Source: COE1 sp036310845 (GTDB lineage Bacteria > Bacillota > Clostridia > Lachnospirales > Lachnospiraceae). From it: 26,358 nucleotides of DNA. Each line of letters opens with the position of its first letter. The stretch's first letter is position 1. Positions 1 to 7,347 of the stretch are shown here, piece after piece. The stretch spans positions 1-26,358 of the forward strand of contig JAXJRB010000136.1 of NCBI GenBank assembly GCA_036310845.1, given 5' to 3'. A program made the translations under genes and the position numbers. The notes beneath the pieces are model-generated. The model was not told the origin of the DNA. It saw only the letters and a program-made list of their open reading frames with translations, and did no database searches.

Positions 1-133
1 CCATTTAGGAAATACCAAACAAGCGGGTTTGCATTTGAGGCATATTCATTTGCTATACACAAAACCTGAAAAGGAGTGCTCATAGCCTTGAATATTACTC
101 CACTAAACTCAAATTTAATTAAGTAAGTTAATA
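1..133. other. Upstream edge, no assignable gene
   Basis: AT-rich edge of the window ahead of the gntR promoter. Plus frame 1 is open from the window edge to a TGA at 67-69 and could be the last 22 codons of a gene that starts outside the window. The fragment is too short for me to recognise a family. Nothing else is visible here. Confidence 0.3.
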
Positions 134-163
134 TTGACATATGTGAAAAAGTTTGTATATAAT
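134..163 (+). promoter_or_regulatory. Promoter of the GntR/ABC operon
   Basis: A consensus -35 TTGACA (134-139) and -10 TATAAT (158-163) are separated by 18 bp. Transcription would start near 170, inside the inverted repeat that follows. This is one of the best sigma-A-like promoters in the window. Confidence 0.8.
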
Positions 164-164
164 A

Positions 165-193
165 TAACTGTATTAATTGTATTAATACAGTTA
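165..193. promoter_or_regulatory. GntR/YtrA operator (13-bp inverted repeat)
   Basis: Perfect inverted repeat: TAACTGTATTAAT (165-177), a 3-base centre TGT, and ATTAATACAGTTA (181-193). It begins two bases after the -10 box and covers the expected transcription start. That is the classic position for an autorepressor site, so the GntR protein encoded just downstream is the likely ligand. The binding is inferred; the symmetry is seen directly. Confidence 0.75.
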
Positions 194-213
194 TGAAAGG
201 AGAACTGATCATA

Positions 214-603
214 GTGATTCTAATTGATTACAAGGATAGAAGACCGATTTATGAACAGGTCATTGAGAAATTCCAGCAGATGATTCTATGCGGTGCTTTG
301 GAGCCTGATTCGGCGATGCCATCTGTTAGAAGTCTTGCTATGGAGTTGTCTCTGAATCCAAATACGATTCAAAGAGCTTATCAGGAATTGGAGAGACAAG
401 GCTATATTTATACGTTGAAGGGAAAAGGAAGTTTCGTAAGTAATTCGATGAAAGCGGCGGATCATAAACGTAAAGAGATTCAGGAGGAGTTGGAGAAAAG
501 TATAAGTAATGCTTTTATGGCTGGAATTACCGAGGATGAGCTTTGTGACATGATAGAAATGTCTATTGAGAAAATGAAGAATAAAGGTAATTACTTAGAG
601 TAG
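214..603 (+). CDS. GntR family transcriptional regulator, YtrA subfamily
   Basis: A 129-residue regulator: an N-terminal winged helix-turn-helix of the GntR type (about residues 4-75, with the PIYEQV start, the SVRSLA helix and the NPNTIQRAY recognition region) and a short helical tail of about 50 residues. This small architecture is that of YtrA-type repressors, which sit in front of ABC transporters and often answer to cell-wall stress or antimicrobial peptides. I chose GTG 214 because AAGGAG (197-202) lies 11 nt before it. The upstream in-frame ATG at 193 is the last part of the operator and has no ribosome binding site. The next gene starts 45 bp downstream on the same strand, so the gene probably represses its own operon. 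The ligand is unknown. Confidence 0.9.
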   Translation: MILIDYKDRRPIYEQVIEKFQQMILCGALEPDSAMPSVRSLAMELSLNPNTIQRAYQELERQGYIYTLKGKGSFVSNSMKAADHKRKEIQEELEKSISNAFMAGITEDELCDMIEMSIEKMKNKGNYLE

Positions 604-648
604 TATAATTGCTAACGTGAATAAGAGAAGAGGAGTGAAGTTGAGAAA

Positions 649-1551
649 ATGATAACAGCAACGCATGTCTGCAAACGCTTTGGCAATATAGAAGCTGTCA
701 AAGATGTTTCAGTTACGGTGAAAAAAGGAGAAGTATTTGGGCTGATAGGAACGAATGGGGCTGGTAAAAGTACTTTTCTACGTATGGCTTGTGGAGTACT
801 AAAACAGGATAGTGGAGAGATTTTGATAGATGATAGACCTGTTTATGAGAATCCGGATGTAAAAAAAGATATTTTTTATATTTCGGATGAACAGTTTTTC
901 TTGGCCAATTCTAATCCTATCGAAATGATGCATTTTTATAAGGATTTTTATACTGATTTTGATACGGTACGCTTTCGTGATATGTTAGATAAATTTCAGT
1001 TAGATCCGAAAAGAAAGATTAATACATTTTCGAAAGGAATGAAAAAACAGCTTTCGGTATTACTTGGTGTATGTGCAAATACAAAATATTTATTGTGTGA
1101 TGAAACTTTTGATGGCTTGGATCCTGTTATGCGTCAGGCTGTGAAAAGCATTTTTGCAGGAGAATTGACTAACCGTGATTTTACACCAATTATAGCTTCT
1201 CATAATTTAAGAGAATTAGAGGATATTTGTGATTGTGTAGGTGTTCTTCATCAAGGTGGAGTACTTATGCAGAAGGACTTAGAAGAGATGAAACTTAATA
1301 TTCATACGATACAGTGTGTTTTTTCTAATCAGTCTGATGAGGAACAGTTGTTACAGACGCTTGATATTGTAAAGTCGGAGAAACGCGGTACGTTGAATCT
1401 GATTACAGCGCGTGGAAAAAGAGATGAGATTCTTGCAATGGTGAATGCATATTCACCGATTTTTGCAGAGATATTGCCATTATCTCTGGAAGAAATCTTT
1501 ATCAGTGAGACGGAGGTAATTGGCTATGACATCAAAAAACTTATTTTTTAA
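649..1551 (+). CDS. ABC transporter ATP-binding protein
   Basis: A 300-residue cytoplasmic ATPase with one nucleotide-binding domain. Visible motifs are Walker A GTNGAGKS (about residues 34-41), a signature-like FSKGMKKQ, Walker B LLCDETFDGLD and the switch histidine in IASHNLRELED. The signature is SKGM rather than LSGG, as is usual in the YtrB/BcrA-like drug and antimicrobial-peptide exporters. The C-terminal ~80 residues form the accessory domain common in this group. AGAGGAG precedes the start by 13 nt. Its 3' end overlaps the permease gene by 26 bp, so the two products are probably translationally coupled and form one transporter. The substrate cannot be read from the sequence. Confidence 0.93.
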   Translation: MITATHVCKRFGNIEAVKDVSVTVKKGEVFGLIGTNGAGKSTFLRMACGVLKQDSGEILIDDRPVYENPDVKKDIFYISDEQFFLANSNPIEMMHFYKDFYTDFDTVRFRDMLDKFQLDPKRKINTFSKGMKKQLSVLLGVCANTKYLLCDETFDGLDPVMRQAVKSIFAGELTNRDFTPIIASHNLRELEDICDCVGVLHQGGVLMQKDLEEMKLNIHTIQCVFSNQSDEEQLLQTLDIVKSEKRGTLNLITARGKRDEILAMVNAYSPIFAEILPLSLEEIFISETEVIGYDIKKLIF

Positions 1552-3745
1552 ACTGATATGGCAGGATTTCAAAAAGAGAATCTGGTGTCCGATTATTATT
1601 TTTCTGGTATATTTTCTTGGAATGGAGTTGCGTTTGTTTCATTACCTGGATCGTATAGAAAAATATCCAAGCAACTATGACTATACAATAAAAGATTATT
1701 TGGCGAATGAATTCTTTGCACCATCACAGAATTATACCATAACTTGTCTGGCTATCGTGATAGGTGTGGTATGTGGATTGAGCGGTTATGCCTACTTGCA
1801 TTCAAAAAAGCAGTTAGACACTTATCATAGTATGCCTGTAAAGCGCGAAGTATTGTTTTTGTCACGATATGTGTCTGGATTTTTAATGTTTTTCATGTCG
1901 GCGGCAGTACATACGGTTATCTGTCTGTTATTTAGTTTAGTGAATGGAGCATTTAGTGGGCATGCTGTTGTGAATGCTATCGGTTTTTTGGGAGTACAAA
2001 CGTTATCCTTTCTGTTGTTATATAGCATTACGATTATAGCAGTATGTCTGACAGGAAATATGATTGTAAGTGTTCTTGGTACATGTGTTTTGGCCGGTTA
2101 TAGTACGATTATCACTTACTTAAACTATTTCATGTTTGAACAGTTTTTCCATACATTTGATAGTTCTTATACAAACGAAATGCTGGCTTTTTCGCCTATA
2201 GGTATGATTTATAAACTGCATGATTATGCGGATAAATACTGTGAGATAAATACGGGGTTCAGTTATGGATGTATTTTGCCGTATTCTATGGTCATATTAT
2301 TAGTAATTGTAGTATTTACATTGATTGGCTTATGGTTATATAAGATGAGAGCGACAGAGGCGGCAGGAAAACCGGTTGCTTTTGCAATCGCAGAACCATT
2401 TATTAAAGCCATGGTTGTAATTCCAACATCGATATTTTCCGGATTAATAATGCAAGGCTTTGTACGTGAATCTTCTTTTGGCTGGTTTGTTTTTGGCGTT
2501 ACTTTTGGATTTGCTGTAATCGCTCTTGTTATGGAAATAATCTTTCGATTGGATATTAAGTGTGCATTTTGTCATTGGAAACAATTGGTTTTTAATGGGG
2601 CATGTGTAGCCTTGATAGTGGTAATATTTAAATACGATGTATTGGGATATAATACCTATGTTCCCAGTGAAAAGGAGCTTTCGGGATGCGCAGTTTCTAT
2701 TGATGGTTTGATGGATATTCATCTGGAAGAACGAACAGAGAAATATGGATATCGCTATACGAATGCAAGAGAATATCGATTTGAGACTATGAATGTGCTT
2801 GATAATCCGAGTGTAATGGCATTAGCAAAAAAGGCTGCTTCTGGAAATTTGCAACGAGAAGAAATGGATTATTACGAAGGAATTGAAGAAACTACGGAAT
2901 ATAAAGAGCTTCAGGAAAAAGAAGCAGGGTATCGAGAGGTTGCTTTCAAATATACAAAGAAAAATGGCAAAGAAGTATATCGTAAATACTTGATTGACAT
3001 TGCAGATGAAGAAACGTTAAGTCTTTTATCAGATGTTTATGCAGATTCTGATTATAAATTGGGGGCATTTCCTATTCTTACAAATGGTTGGAAGAAAGAG
3101 TACTCTTATGTTCGCTGCGAAAGTAATGATTTTTCCGGTTCTGTTAAGCTGTCTCCTGAAAGACAGGCAAAGTTATTTGAAGTATATCAGAGCGAATTGC
3201 TGGATTTGACCTTGGATGAGGTAATGAGAGAAATTCCAATAGGAAATCTTGAATTCCAATTGAAAGGATATGCAATGAACGAATATGGTGGCTATGAAGA
3301 GGGATATAAGATATATCCGTCATTTGTAGCAACAATCGAGTTGCTAAAGGAATATGGATTTGATTATACCAAGGAGCTTACTGCTGAACAAACCAAAGAG
3401 ATTCGTGTATCAAGGTATTGTGACGATGATGAGTTGTTTGGGGATTATGCAACAAGAGAACCACAGGCACAGAAGTATTATAGTAATGAAGTGTCGGTGG
3501 AATATACAGATGCTGAAAGTAAGGATGCTATTTTAGATGTTGCAATTAAGCGTGAGTTATTAAATGGAATTTCTTATTATCATGATATCGAAGAATCAAG
3601 AGAAGAGATTATCGCATATTATGATAATGATGGTATAGAAGAATCTGCCTACTATTGTATGAGAAAAGCAGAAAAACCAGCTTTTGTAGATGCGGATATG
3701 AAAGAGAAGATAGAGGAACATAGAAAAGAAATAGTAGAAGAATAG
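1526..3745 (+). CDS. ABC transporter permease with large C-terminal domain
   Basis: A 739-residue membrane protein. The first ~370 residues contain eight or nine hydrophobic segments (roughly 19-35, 70-92, 112-135, 150-200 as two, 245-270, 290-310, 320-340, 352-370). About 370 hydrophilic, acid-rich residues follow, including many Tyr/Glu-rich stretches and an EERTEKYGYRYTNAREY segment. It resembles the permeases found beside YtrA-type regulators in Lachnospiraceae, which I recall as carrying a DUF6449-type tail; I cannot verify that domain name here. ATG 1526 is chosen because GGAGG (1512-1516) lies 9 nt upstream; the in-frame TTG at 1520 is too close to it. It completes the transporter with the preceding ATPase. 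Function is probably export or sensing of an envelope-active compound. Confidence 0.85.
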   Translation: MTSKNLFFKLIWQDFKKRIWCPIIIFLVYFLGMELRLFHYLDRIEKYPSNYDYTIKDYLANEFFAPSQNYTITCLAIVIGVVCGLSGYAYLHSKKQLDTYHSMPVKREVLFLSRYVSGFLMFFMSAAVHTVICLLFSLVNGAFSGHAVVNAIGFLGVQTLSFLLLYSITIIAVCLTGNMIVSVLGTCVLAGYSTIITYLNYFMFEQFFHTFDSSYTNEMLAFSPIGMIYKLHDYADKYCEINTGFSYGCILPYSMVILLVIVVFTLIGLWLYKMRATEAAGKPVAFAIAEPFIKAMVVIPTSIFSGLIMQGFVRESSFGWFVFGVTFGFAVIALVMEIIFRLDIKCAFCHWKQLVFNGACVALIVVIFKYDVLGYNTYVPSEKELSGCAVSIDGLMDIHLEERTEKYGYRYTNAREYRFETMNVLDNPSVMALAKKAASGNLQREEMDYYEGIEETTEYKELQEKEAGYREVAFKYTKKNGKEVYRKYLIDIADEETLSLLSDVYADSDYKLGAFPILTNGWKKEYSYVRCESNDFSGSVKLSPERQAKLFEVYQSELLDLTLDEVMREIPIGNLEFQLKGYAMNEYGGYEEGYKIYPSFVATIELLKEYGFDYTKELTAEQTKEIRVSRYCDDDELFGDYATREPQAQKYYSNEVSVEYTDAESKDAILDVAIKRELLNGISYYHDIEESREEIIAYYDNDGIEESAYYCMRKAEKPAFVDADMKEKIEEHRKEIVEE

Positions 3746-3750
3746 AGAAG

Positions 3751-3786
3751 AAAAGACAATCTATCCAAGTGATAGGTTGTCTTTTT
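3751..3786 (+). terminator. Rho-independent terminator after the ABC operon
   Basis: Stem AAGACAATCTATC / GATAGGTTGTCTT with one G-U pair and a CAAGT loop, followed by a run of five T. It lies just after the permease stop codon and closes the operon. Confidence 0.85.
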
Positions 3787-3897
3787 GCATTTTGGTTTTC
3801 GATATTTGCATCAGAGTAGTTGCAGAATTGAATAATGAAAGGAAACATGTTAATGTCATCTTGTTAAATATAAGGATTAATAAAGGGAGATGGAAAA

Positions 3898-4749
3898 ATG
3901 ACTAAGAAAAAAACATTAACGATTGTAATGATAATCTATATAGTATGCTTTTTGTTCCGCTTGCTGGAATATTTTGTATTACGAACAGATAAAACATGGG
4001 TAGGAGAAGCGGTTGTTCATAAGATAATAGGTATTATGATTCTGTATTGGGCAGCAAAATTATTAAATGCAGTACCTGGCGATTATGGGTTTGCCAGGGG
4101 AAAATGGGGAAAAGGCACTATAAGAGGCTTAGCTTTTGGAGCGGTTATATTTGTATGTTCCTATGGAATTGAAATACTGATAGCATTCATGCAAGGAAAA
4201 TTTCAATCATTACAAATATATGTTAGTGCGTATGCGATTGATAAAAATATAGGAATGCAGACAGGAGTAATCTTTTTTGGTATATGCATAGCAGGAAATA
4301 TAATTAATGTGGTAATGGAAGAAGGGATATTTAGAGGTTGCTTTATGTGGCTGTTAGAGAAAAAGTTTGCGTTTTTATATTCAGCCATTTTCTCTTCTTT
4401 GTTATTTGGCTTATGGCATGTGGTTGGTCCTGTTCGTAATTATATGGACGGAGCTTTAAGTGTGGAATGGATGATTGCGAACATAGTTATGTTGGTGGTG
4501 ACATCTGGCTTGGTAGGTTTCAAATTTGTTTTATTGACCAAGATGACAGGGGATCTCTATATGGCAATGGGAGATCATTTTGTGAATAATACAATTGTTA
4601 ATTTGTTGCATGTAGTAACAAATAGCGGAGTCGATGAGCTGATGATTGCCAGACTGGCAATAGCACAATCGATTTCGTGTACCATTGTAATTGTGTATTA
4701 TTTGATATGGGTTCGCCGAACAGGAAAAGTTGCATTTTCATGCAAGTAA
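3898..4749 (+). CDS. CPBP family intramembrane metalloprotease
   Basis: A 283-residue polytopic membrane protein with about eight hydrophobic segments. It carries the CPBP (CAAX protease and bacteriocin-processing) motifs: E141-E142-x3-R146, a second-motif histidine H174 in LWHVVGP, and H227-x3-N231 in GDHFVNN. These residues form the glutamate/histidine active site of the family, so the protein should be catalytically competent. Bacterial members act in peptide maturation, bacteriocin self-immunity or protein processing in the membrane; which applies here is not known. GGGAG lies upstream of the ATG. It is the first gene of a five-gene island that ends with a second CPBP protease, and 69 bp separate it from the LytTR gene. 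Confidence 0.9.
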   Translation: MTKKKTLTIVMIIYIVCFLFRLLEYFVLRTDKTWVGEAVVHKIIGIMILYWAAKLLNAVPGDYGFARGKWGKGTIRGLAFGAVIFVCSYGIEILIAFMQGKFQSLQIYVSAYAIDKNIGMQTGVIFFGICIAGNIINVVMEEGIFRGCFMWLLEKKFAFLYSAIFSSLLFGLWHVVGPVRNYMDGALSVEWMIANIVMLVVTSGLVGFKFVLLTKMTGDLYMAMGDHFVNNTIVNLLHVVTNSGVDELMIARLAIAQSISCTIVIVYYLIWVRRTGKVAFSCK

Positions 4750-4751
4750 CG

Positions 4752-4771
4752 ATATAGTAATGGTACTATAT
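4752..4771. promoter_or_regulatory. Inverted repeat ahead of the LytTR gene
   Basis: Perfect 8-bp inverted repeat ATATAGTA-ATGG-TACTATAT in the 69-bp gap before the LytTR gene. T-rich but without a clear T-run, it may be a regulator site or a weak terminator for the preceding protease gene. Confidence 0.4.
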
Positions 4772-4818
4772 TATTGTGTCGGTTCATGGAATGGGAATTG
4801 GCAGAATAGGAGGTTAAC

Positions 4819-5265
4819 TTGCACTTAAGAATGTGTGAAAATCAAGGGATAAATACACCAGAGGTTATAATTTCTTATCGTGAAATGACAAATGCTGTGA
4901 AACGGGTTGCAGATTTTGTTCGTTCTGTAGATAAAACGGTTTTGTGTAAAAATGAACAAGGTGAATGTTTGGTTTATGCGAATGAGATTTATTATATTGA
5001 GAGTGTAGATAAAAAAACGTTCGTGTATTGTAAAAATGACATATTTCAAAGCAGTGCCAGACTTTTTGAGTTGGAAGAAAGCTTGAGTTCTGCAGGTTTT
5101 GTAAGGATTAGTAAGTCGACTATTTTGAATATAGAATATCTTAAAGGTGTGAAGACGTTGGCAAACAGCAAGCTAGAGGCAATGTTGACGAATGGGGAAA
5201 GTGTCTGCGTAACTAGAAAATATTTGAAAACGATAAAGGAAGAGCTTCTTAGAGGGACAAAATAA
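4819..5265 (+). CDS. LytTR family DNA-binding regulator
   Basis: A 148-residue protein. After about 45 N-terminal residues without a receiver domain comes a LytTR DNA-binding domain (about 48-145), recognisable from YIESVDKKTFVY, GFVRISKSTILN and VTRKYLKTIKEEL. The start is a TTG at 4819, five bases after AGGAGG (4808-4813); the in-frame ATG at 4831 is 17 nt away and less likely. Its TAA shares one base with the ATG of the next gene, a DUF3021-like membrane protein. This is the layout of LytTR regulatory systems such as streptococcal HdrRM and BrsRM, where the membrane partner restrains the regulator and the targets are bacteriocin or competence genes. Targets here are unknown. Confidence 0.85.
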   Translation: MHLRMCENQGINTPEVIISYREMTNAVKRVADFVRSVDKTVLCKNEQGECLVYANEIYYIESVDKKTFVYCKNDIFQSSARLFELEESLSSAGFVRISKSTILNIEYLKGVKTLANSKLEAMLTNGESVCVTRKYLKTIKEELLRGTK

Positions 5266-5666
5266 TGAAGAGAGTAATAATGAATATTTTAACAACGACA
5301 GGAATTGTTTTGGTTATCTTGGCGATTATTGCATTGTGCTATGGTGGAACGGTTGTTTGTATTAGTACGATATTTCAAGCTTTATTTTTAAATATATTAA
5401 TTTACATTGGTTTTGTTTTCATTGATAAAAAGGAATGTAGTTATAGTATTATAGAAACGGGAATAAAACTACTGTATGTAATAATATTGGCATTGTTCTT
5501 TGGTAATATCTTTGGATGGTATTCAAGTATTCCTATTGGCATATTACTAATTATGACGATAATTGCTTTTTTTGTATGTATTCTGTTAGATGTTATTCAT
5601 GTTAAAAATGAAGTAAAATGCATTAATGAAATTATAAAAGAAAAGAATACCATTGACAAAATATAG
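5265..5666 (+). CDS. DUF3021-like four-helix membrane protein, partner of the LytTR regulator
   Basis: A 133-residue protein with four predicted membrane helices (about 9-30, 34-53, 66-86, 90-110) and a short charged cytoplasmic tail. Size, topology and the one-base stop/start overlap with the LytTR gene match the DUF3021 membrane proteins of LytTR regulatory systems, which hold their cognate regulator inactive until a signal arrives. I infer membership from context and topology; no enzymatic motif is visible. Translation is coupled to the regulator, which suggests a fixed ratio between the two products. The 3' end of this gene contains the -35 box of the tetR promoter. Confidence 0.72.
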   Translation: MKRVIMNILTTTGIVLVILAIIALCYGGTVVCISTIFQALFLNILIYIGFVFIDKKECSYSIIETGIKLLYVIILALFFGNIFGWYSSIPIGILLIMTIIAFFVCILLDVIHVKNEVKCINEIIKEKNTIDKI

Positions 5667-5681
5667 AAGTAATATTATATT
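5653..5681 (+). promoter_or_regulatory. tetR promoter
   Basis: -35 TTGACA (5653-5658) and -10 TATATT (5676-5681) with a 17-bp spacer. The spacer and -10 carry a perfect AT-rich inverted repeat, AGTAATAT-T-ATATTACT (5668-5684). The promoter starts inside the last codons of the upstream gene. Confidence 0.75.
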
Positions 5682-5689
5682 ACTAATAG

Positions 5690-5702
5690 ACCGACGGTCG
5701 GT
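5690..5702. promoter_or_regulatory. TetR operator, copy 1
   Basis: Perfect palindrome ACCGAC-G-GTCGGT, centred at 5696 and placed a few bases after the predicted transcription start of tetR. A GC-rich 13-mer in this AT-rich region stands out. An extended copy occurs again at 6412-6426, ahead of the second protease. Confidence 0.85.
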
Positions 5703-5727
5703 ACATATTAAAGATGGTGATGAAAAA

Positions 5728-6360
5728 ATGCGTGTTGTAAAAGAACATGATGAACGCAAGCAAGAAATCATTGATACGGCTAACAGACTTTTTTCTAAGA
5801 AAGGATATAGTCAGTGTAGTATAAATGATATATTGAATGAAATAGGAATTGCAAAGGGAACTTTTTACCATTATTTTAGATCAAAAGAAGATGTATTAGA
5901 TGCTGTAATTGGTTCAATAACAAGAGAAGTTATGGTGAAAGTCAATTCTGTTGCATCGAACGAAAAGCTTAGAGCGGAAGAAAAGTTATTAGGAGTTTTT
6001 CTTTCTATGAGAATAGAGGAGGTAGAAAACGATGACTTTTTAGAGGATATTCATAAAGTAGAAAATGCTTTGATGCACCAGAAATCGTTAGCTTCTATGG
6101 TGAAAATGTTAACACCTGTTTTAACAGAAATTGTTTTAGAAGGAATTACAGAAGGAGTTTTTCGATGTAAATATCCAAAACAATATATAGAGATTTTTCT
6201 TGCGTCTTCATTAACTTTGTTAGATGGTGGTATTTTTGAAGTTGATGAAAAACAGTATACAATGACACTTATGGCACTTATTTCCCTTTTAGAAAAAATG
6301 TTAGAAGTGGAAGAGGGAGCTTTTACATGCCGGGCAAATGAATATATTTGTGGTAAATAG
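5728..6360 (+). CDS. TetR family transcriptional regulator
   Basis: A 210-residue repressor. The N-terminal TetR helix-turn-helix is clear (about residues 10-55: IIDTANRLFSKKGYSQ, then INDILNEIGIAKGTFYHYF and the KEDVL helix). The C-terminal part (about 60-205) is a ligand-binding helical domain with no recognisable subfamily. I use ATG 5728, the only in-frame ATG near the domain start; the long open frame reaching back to 5653 would start on the promoter -35 box. The ribosome binding site is weak (GATGGTG). Matching palindromes in its own promoter and in front of the following CPBP gene indicate autoregulation and control of that protease. The ligand is unknown. Confidence 0.92.
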   Translation: MRVVKEHDERKQEIIDTANRLFSKKGYSQCSINDILNEIGIAKGTFYHYFRSKEDVLDAVIGSITREVMVKVNSVASNEKLRAEEKLLGVFLSMRIEEVENDDFLEDIHKVENALMHQKSLASMVKMLTPVLTEIVLEGITEGVFRCKYPKQYIEIFLASSLTLLDGGIFEVDEKQYTMTLMALISLLEKMLEVEEGAFTCRANEYICGK

Positions 6361-6367
6361 TAGATTA

Positions 6368-6395
6368 ATATGGCTTGCAGGGTAGCAAGCCATAT
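6368..6395. terminator. Hairpin after tetR
   Basis: Perfect 11-bp stem ATATGGCTTGC / GCAAGCCATAT with a 6-base loop, seven bases after the tetR stop. There is no good T-run, so it may be a weak terminator or an mRNA-stabilising hairpin that separates tetR from the next unit. Confidence 0.55.
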
Positions 6396-6411
6396 ATTAA
6401 ACCATCACACA

Positions 6412-6426
6412 GACCGACGGTCGGTC
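6412..6426. promoter_or_regulatory. TetR operator, copy 2
   Basis: Perfect 15-base palindrome GACCGAC-G-GTCGGTC centred at 6419, directly upstream of the second CPBP gene. It contains the whole 13-base tetR operator plus one more symmetrical base pair on each side, so it may be the stronger site. Confidence 0.85.
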
Positions 6427-6454
6427 GACAAAAGAAAGGAAAGTGAAAATATTT

Positions 6455-7273
6455 ATGAAAAGAGAATTGTTTAAAGGTTGGAAATATGTAATAGTAACAT
6501 ATCTTGTGTTTGCAGGTATGGTATTGGGAATTTGTGGTGTTGCATCTATGGTATTTCATGCAGGACCTGTTGTTATGAGAGTGTTATCAAATATTTGTGC
6601 ATGGTCACCTACGATTGTTTTGTTAATAGGATTTCGATATTGGTGTCCTGATATTGGTGTAAGAGAATATATTAAAAACATGTTTTCCCGTAGAATTAAG
6701 CTACATATTCTTATAATAAGTGCTGCGTCGACAGGATTAACATTTATGCTGACTGCGTTTATTTATGCGATTGTAAAAGAAGAATCATTTATTACGTTAT
6801 TTTCTGCAGGCGGAACATCAGTATTGCTTCACATTCTGTTTTCAATACTATCAGGACCTACGGGAGAAGAATTGGGCTGGAGAGGTTATTTAAGAGTTGA
6901 ATTTGAAAATAGATATGGTTTTACAAAAGGGAATTTGCTAGTGGGGCTGGTATGGACTTTTTGGCATGGAGTATTATGGGTGGTTGACAATGAATACACA
7001 TCTGGTATGGAATTATTCATATATATTATCTCTAATATAGTGGTAATTACATCAATACATCTTATTATGGCTGTAATTATGGAAGAAGAAAATAATATTC
7101 TTTACTCGATAGTAATACATTTGTTTTTCAATTTGCCATATTGTTTTTTAAGATCAGATATAACATTTTATCTTATTATGATGCCGTTATATGTTTGTGT
7201 AGCGAGTTCATTCCTTTTTATCCGAAATGTGAAAAAGAGTTTGAGTGGTAGCAAGCACAGTAGCTTGAACTAA
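6455..7273 (+). CDS. CPBP family intramembrane metalloprotease (TetR-controlled)
   Basis: A 272-residue membrane protein with about seven or eight hydrophobic segments and the CPBP motifs E138-E139-x3-R143 (in GEELGWRGYL), H171 in WTFWHGV and a late HLFFN. The WRG form and the FWH box are typical of the subgroup annotated as CAAX prenyl protease-like or abortive-infection-type membrane proteases. It is not closely similar by eye to the CPBP protein at 3898 outside the motifs. Start choice is open: GTG 6443 lies only two bases after AGGA, while ATG 6455 is 14 bases away; I prefer the ATG. The TetR palindrome 28 bp upstream implies induction by whatever the TetR protein senses. Confidence 0.88.
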   Translation: MKRELFKGWKYVIVTYLVFAGMVLGICGVASMVFHAGPVVMRVLSNICAWSPTIVLLIGFRYWCPDIGVREYIKNMFSRRIKLHILIISAASTGLTFMLTAFIYAIVKEESFITLFSAGGTSVLLHILFSILSGPTGEELGWRGYLRVEFENRYGFTKGNLLVGLVWTFWHGVLWVVDNEYTSGMELFIYIISNIVVITSIHLIMAVIMEEENNILYSIVIHLFFNLPYCFLRSDITFYLIMMPLYVCVASSFLFIRNVKKSLSGSKHSSLN

Positions 7274-7296
7274 TAGAATCTTTATGAAAGAAATTT

Positions 7297-7337
7297 AAAA
7301 ACATGGCATACATAAAAGAATGTATGCCATGTTTTTT
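7297..7337. terminator. Bidirectional terminator between the CPBP gene and potD
   Basis: Perfect 16-bp stem (7297-7312 with 7321-7336) around an 8-base loop. A T-run follows on the plus strand and an A-run begins the left arm, so it can stop transcription from both convergent sides. Confidence 0.9.
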
Positions 7338-7347
7338 ATATAGATTA

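Noticed and set aside
4749..5265. Bacteriocin or small peptide precursor near the LytTR gene
   Set aside because: The 69-bp gap and the other short gaps of the island have no small frame with a ribosome binding site and a leader-like sequence.
5653..5727. Longer TetR protein starting at TTG 5653
   Set aside because: That TTG is the -35 box of the promoter and the extra residues precede the normal start of the TetR helix-turn-helix.
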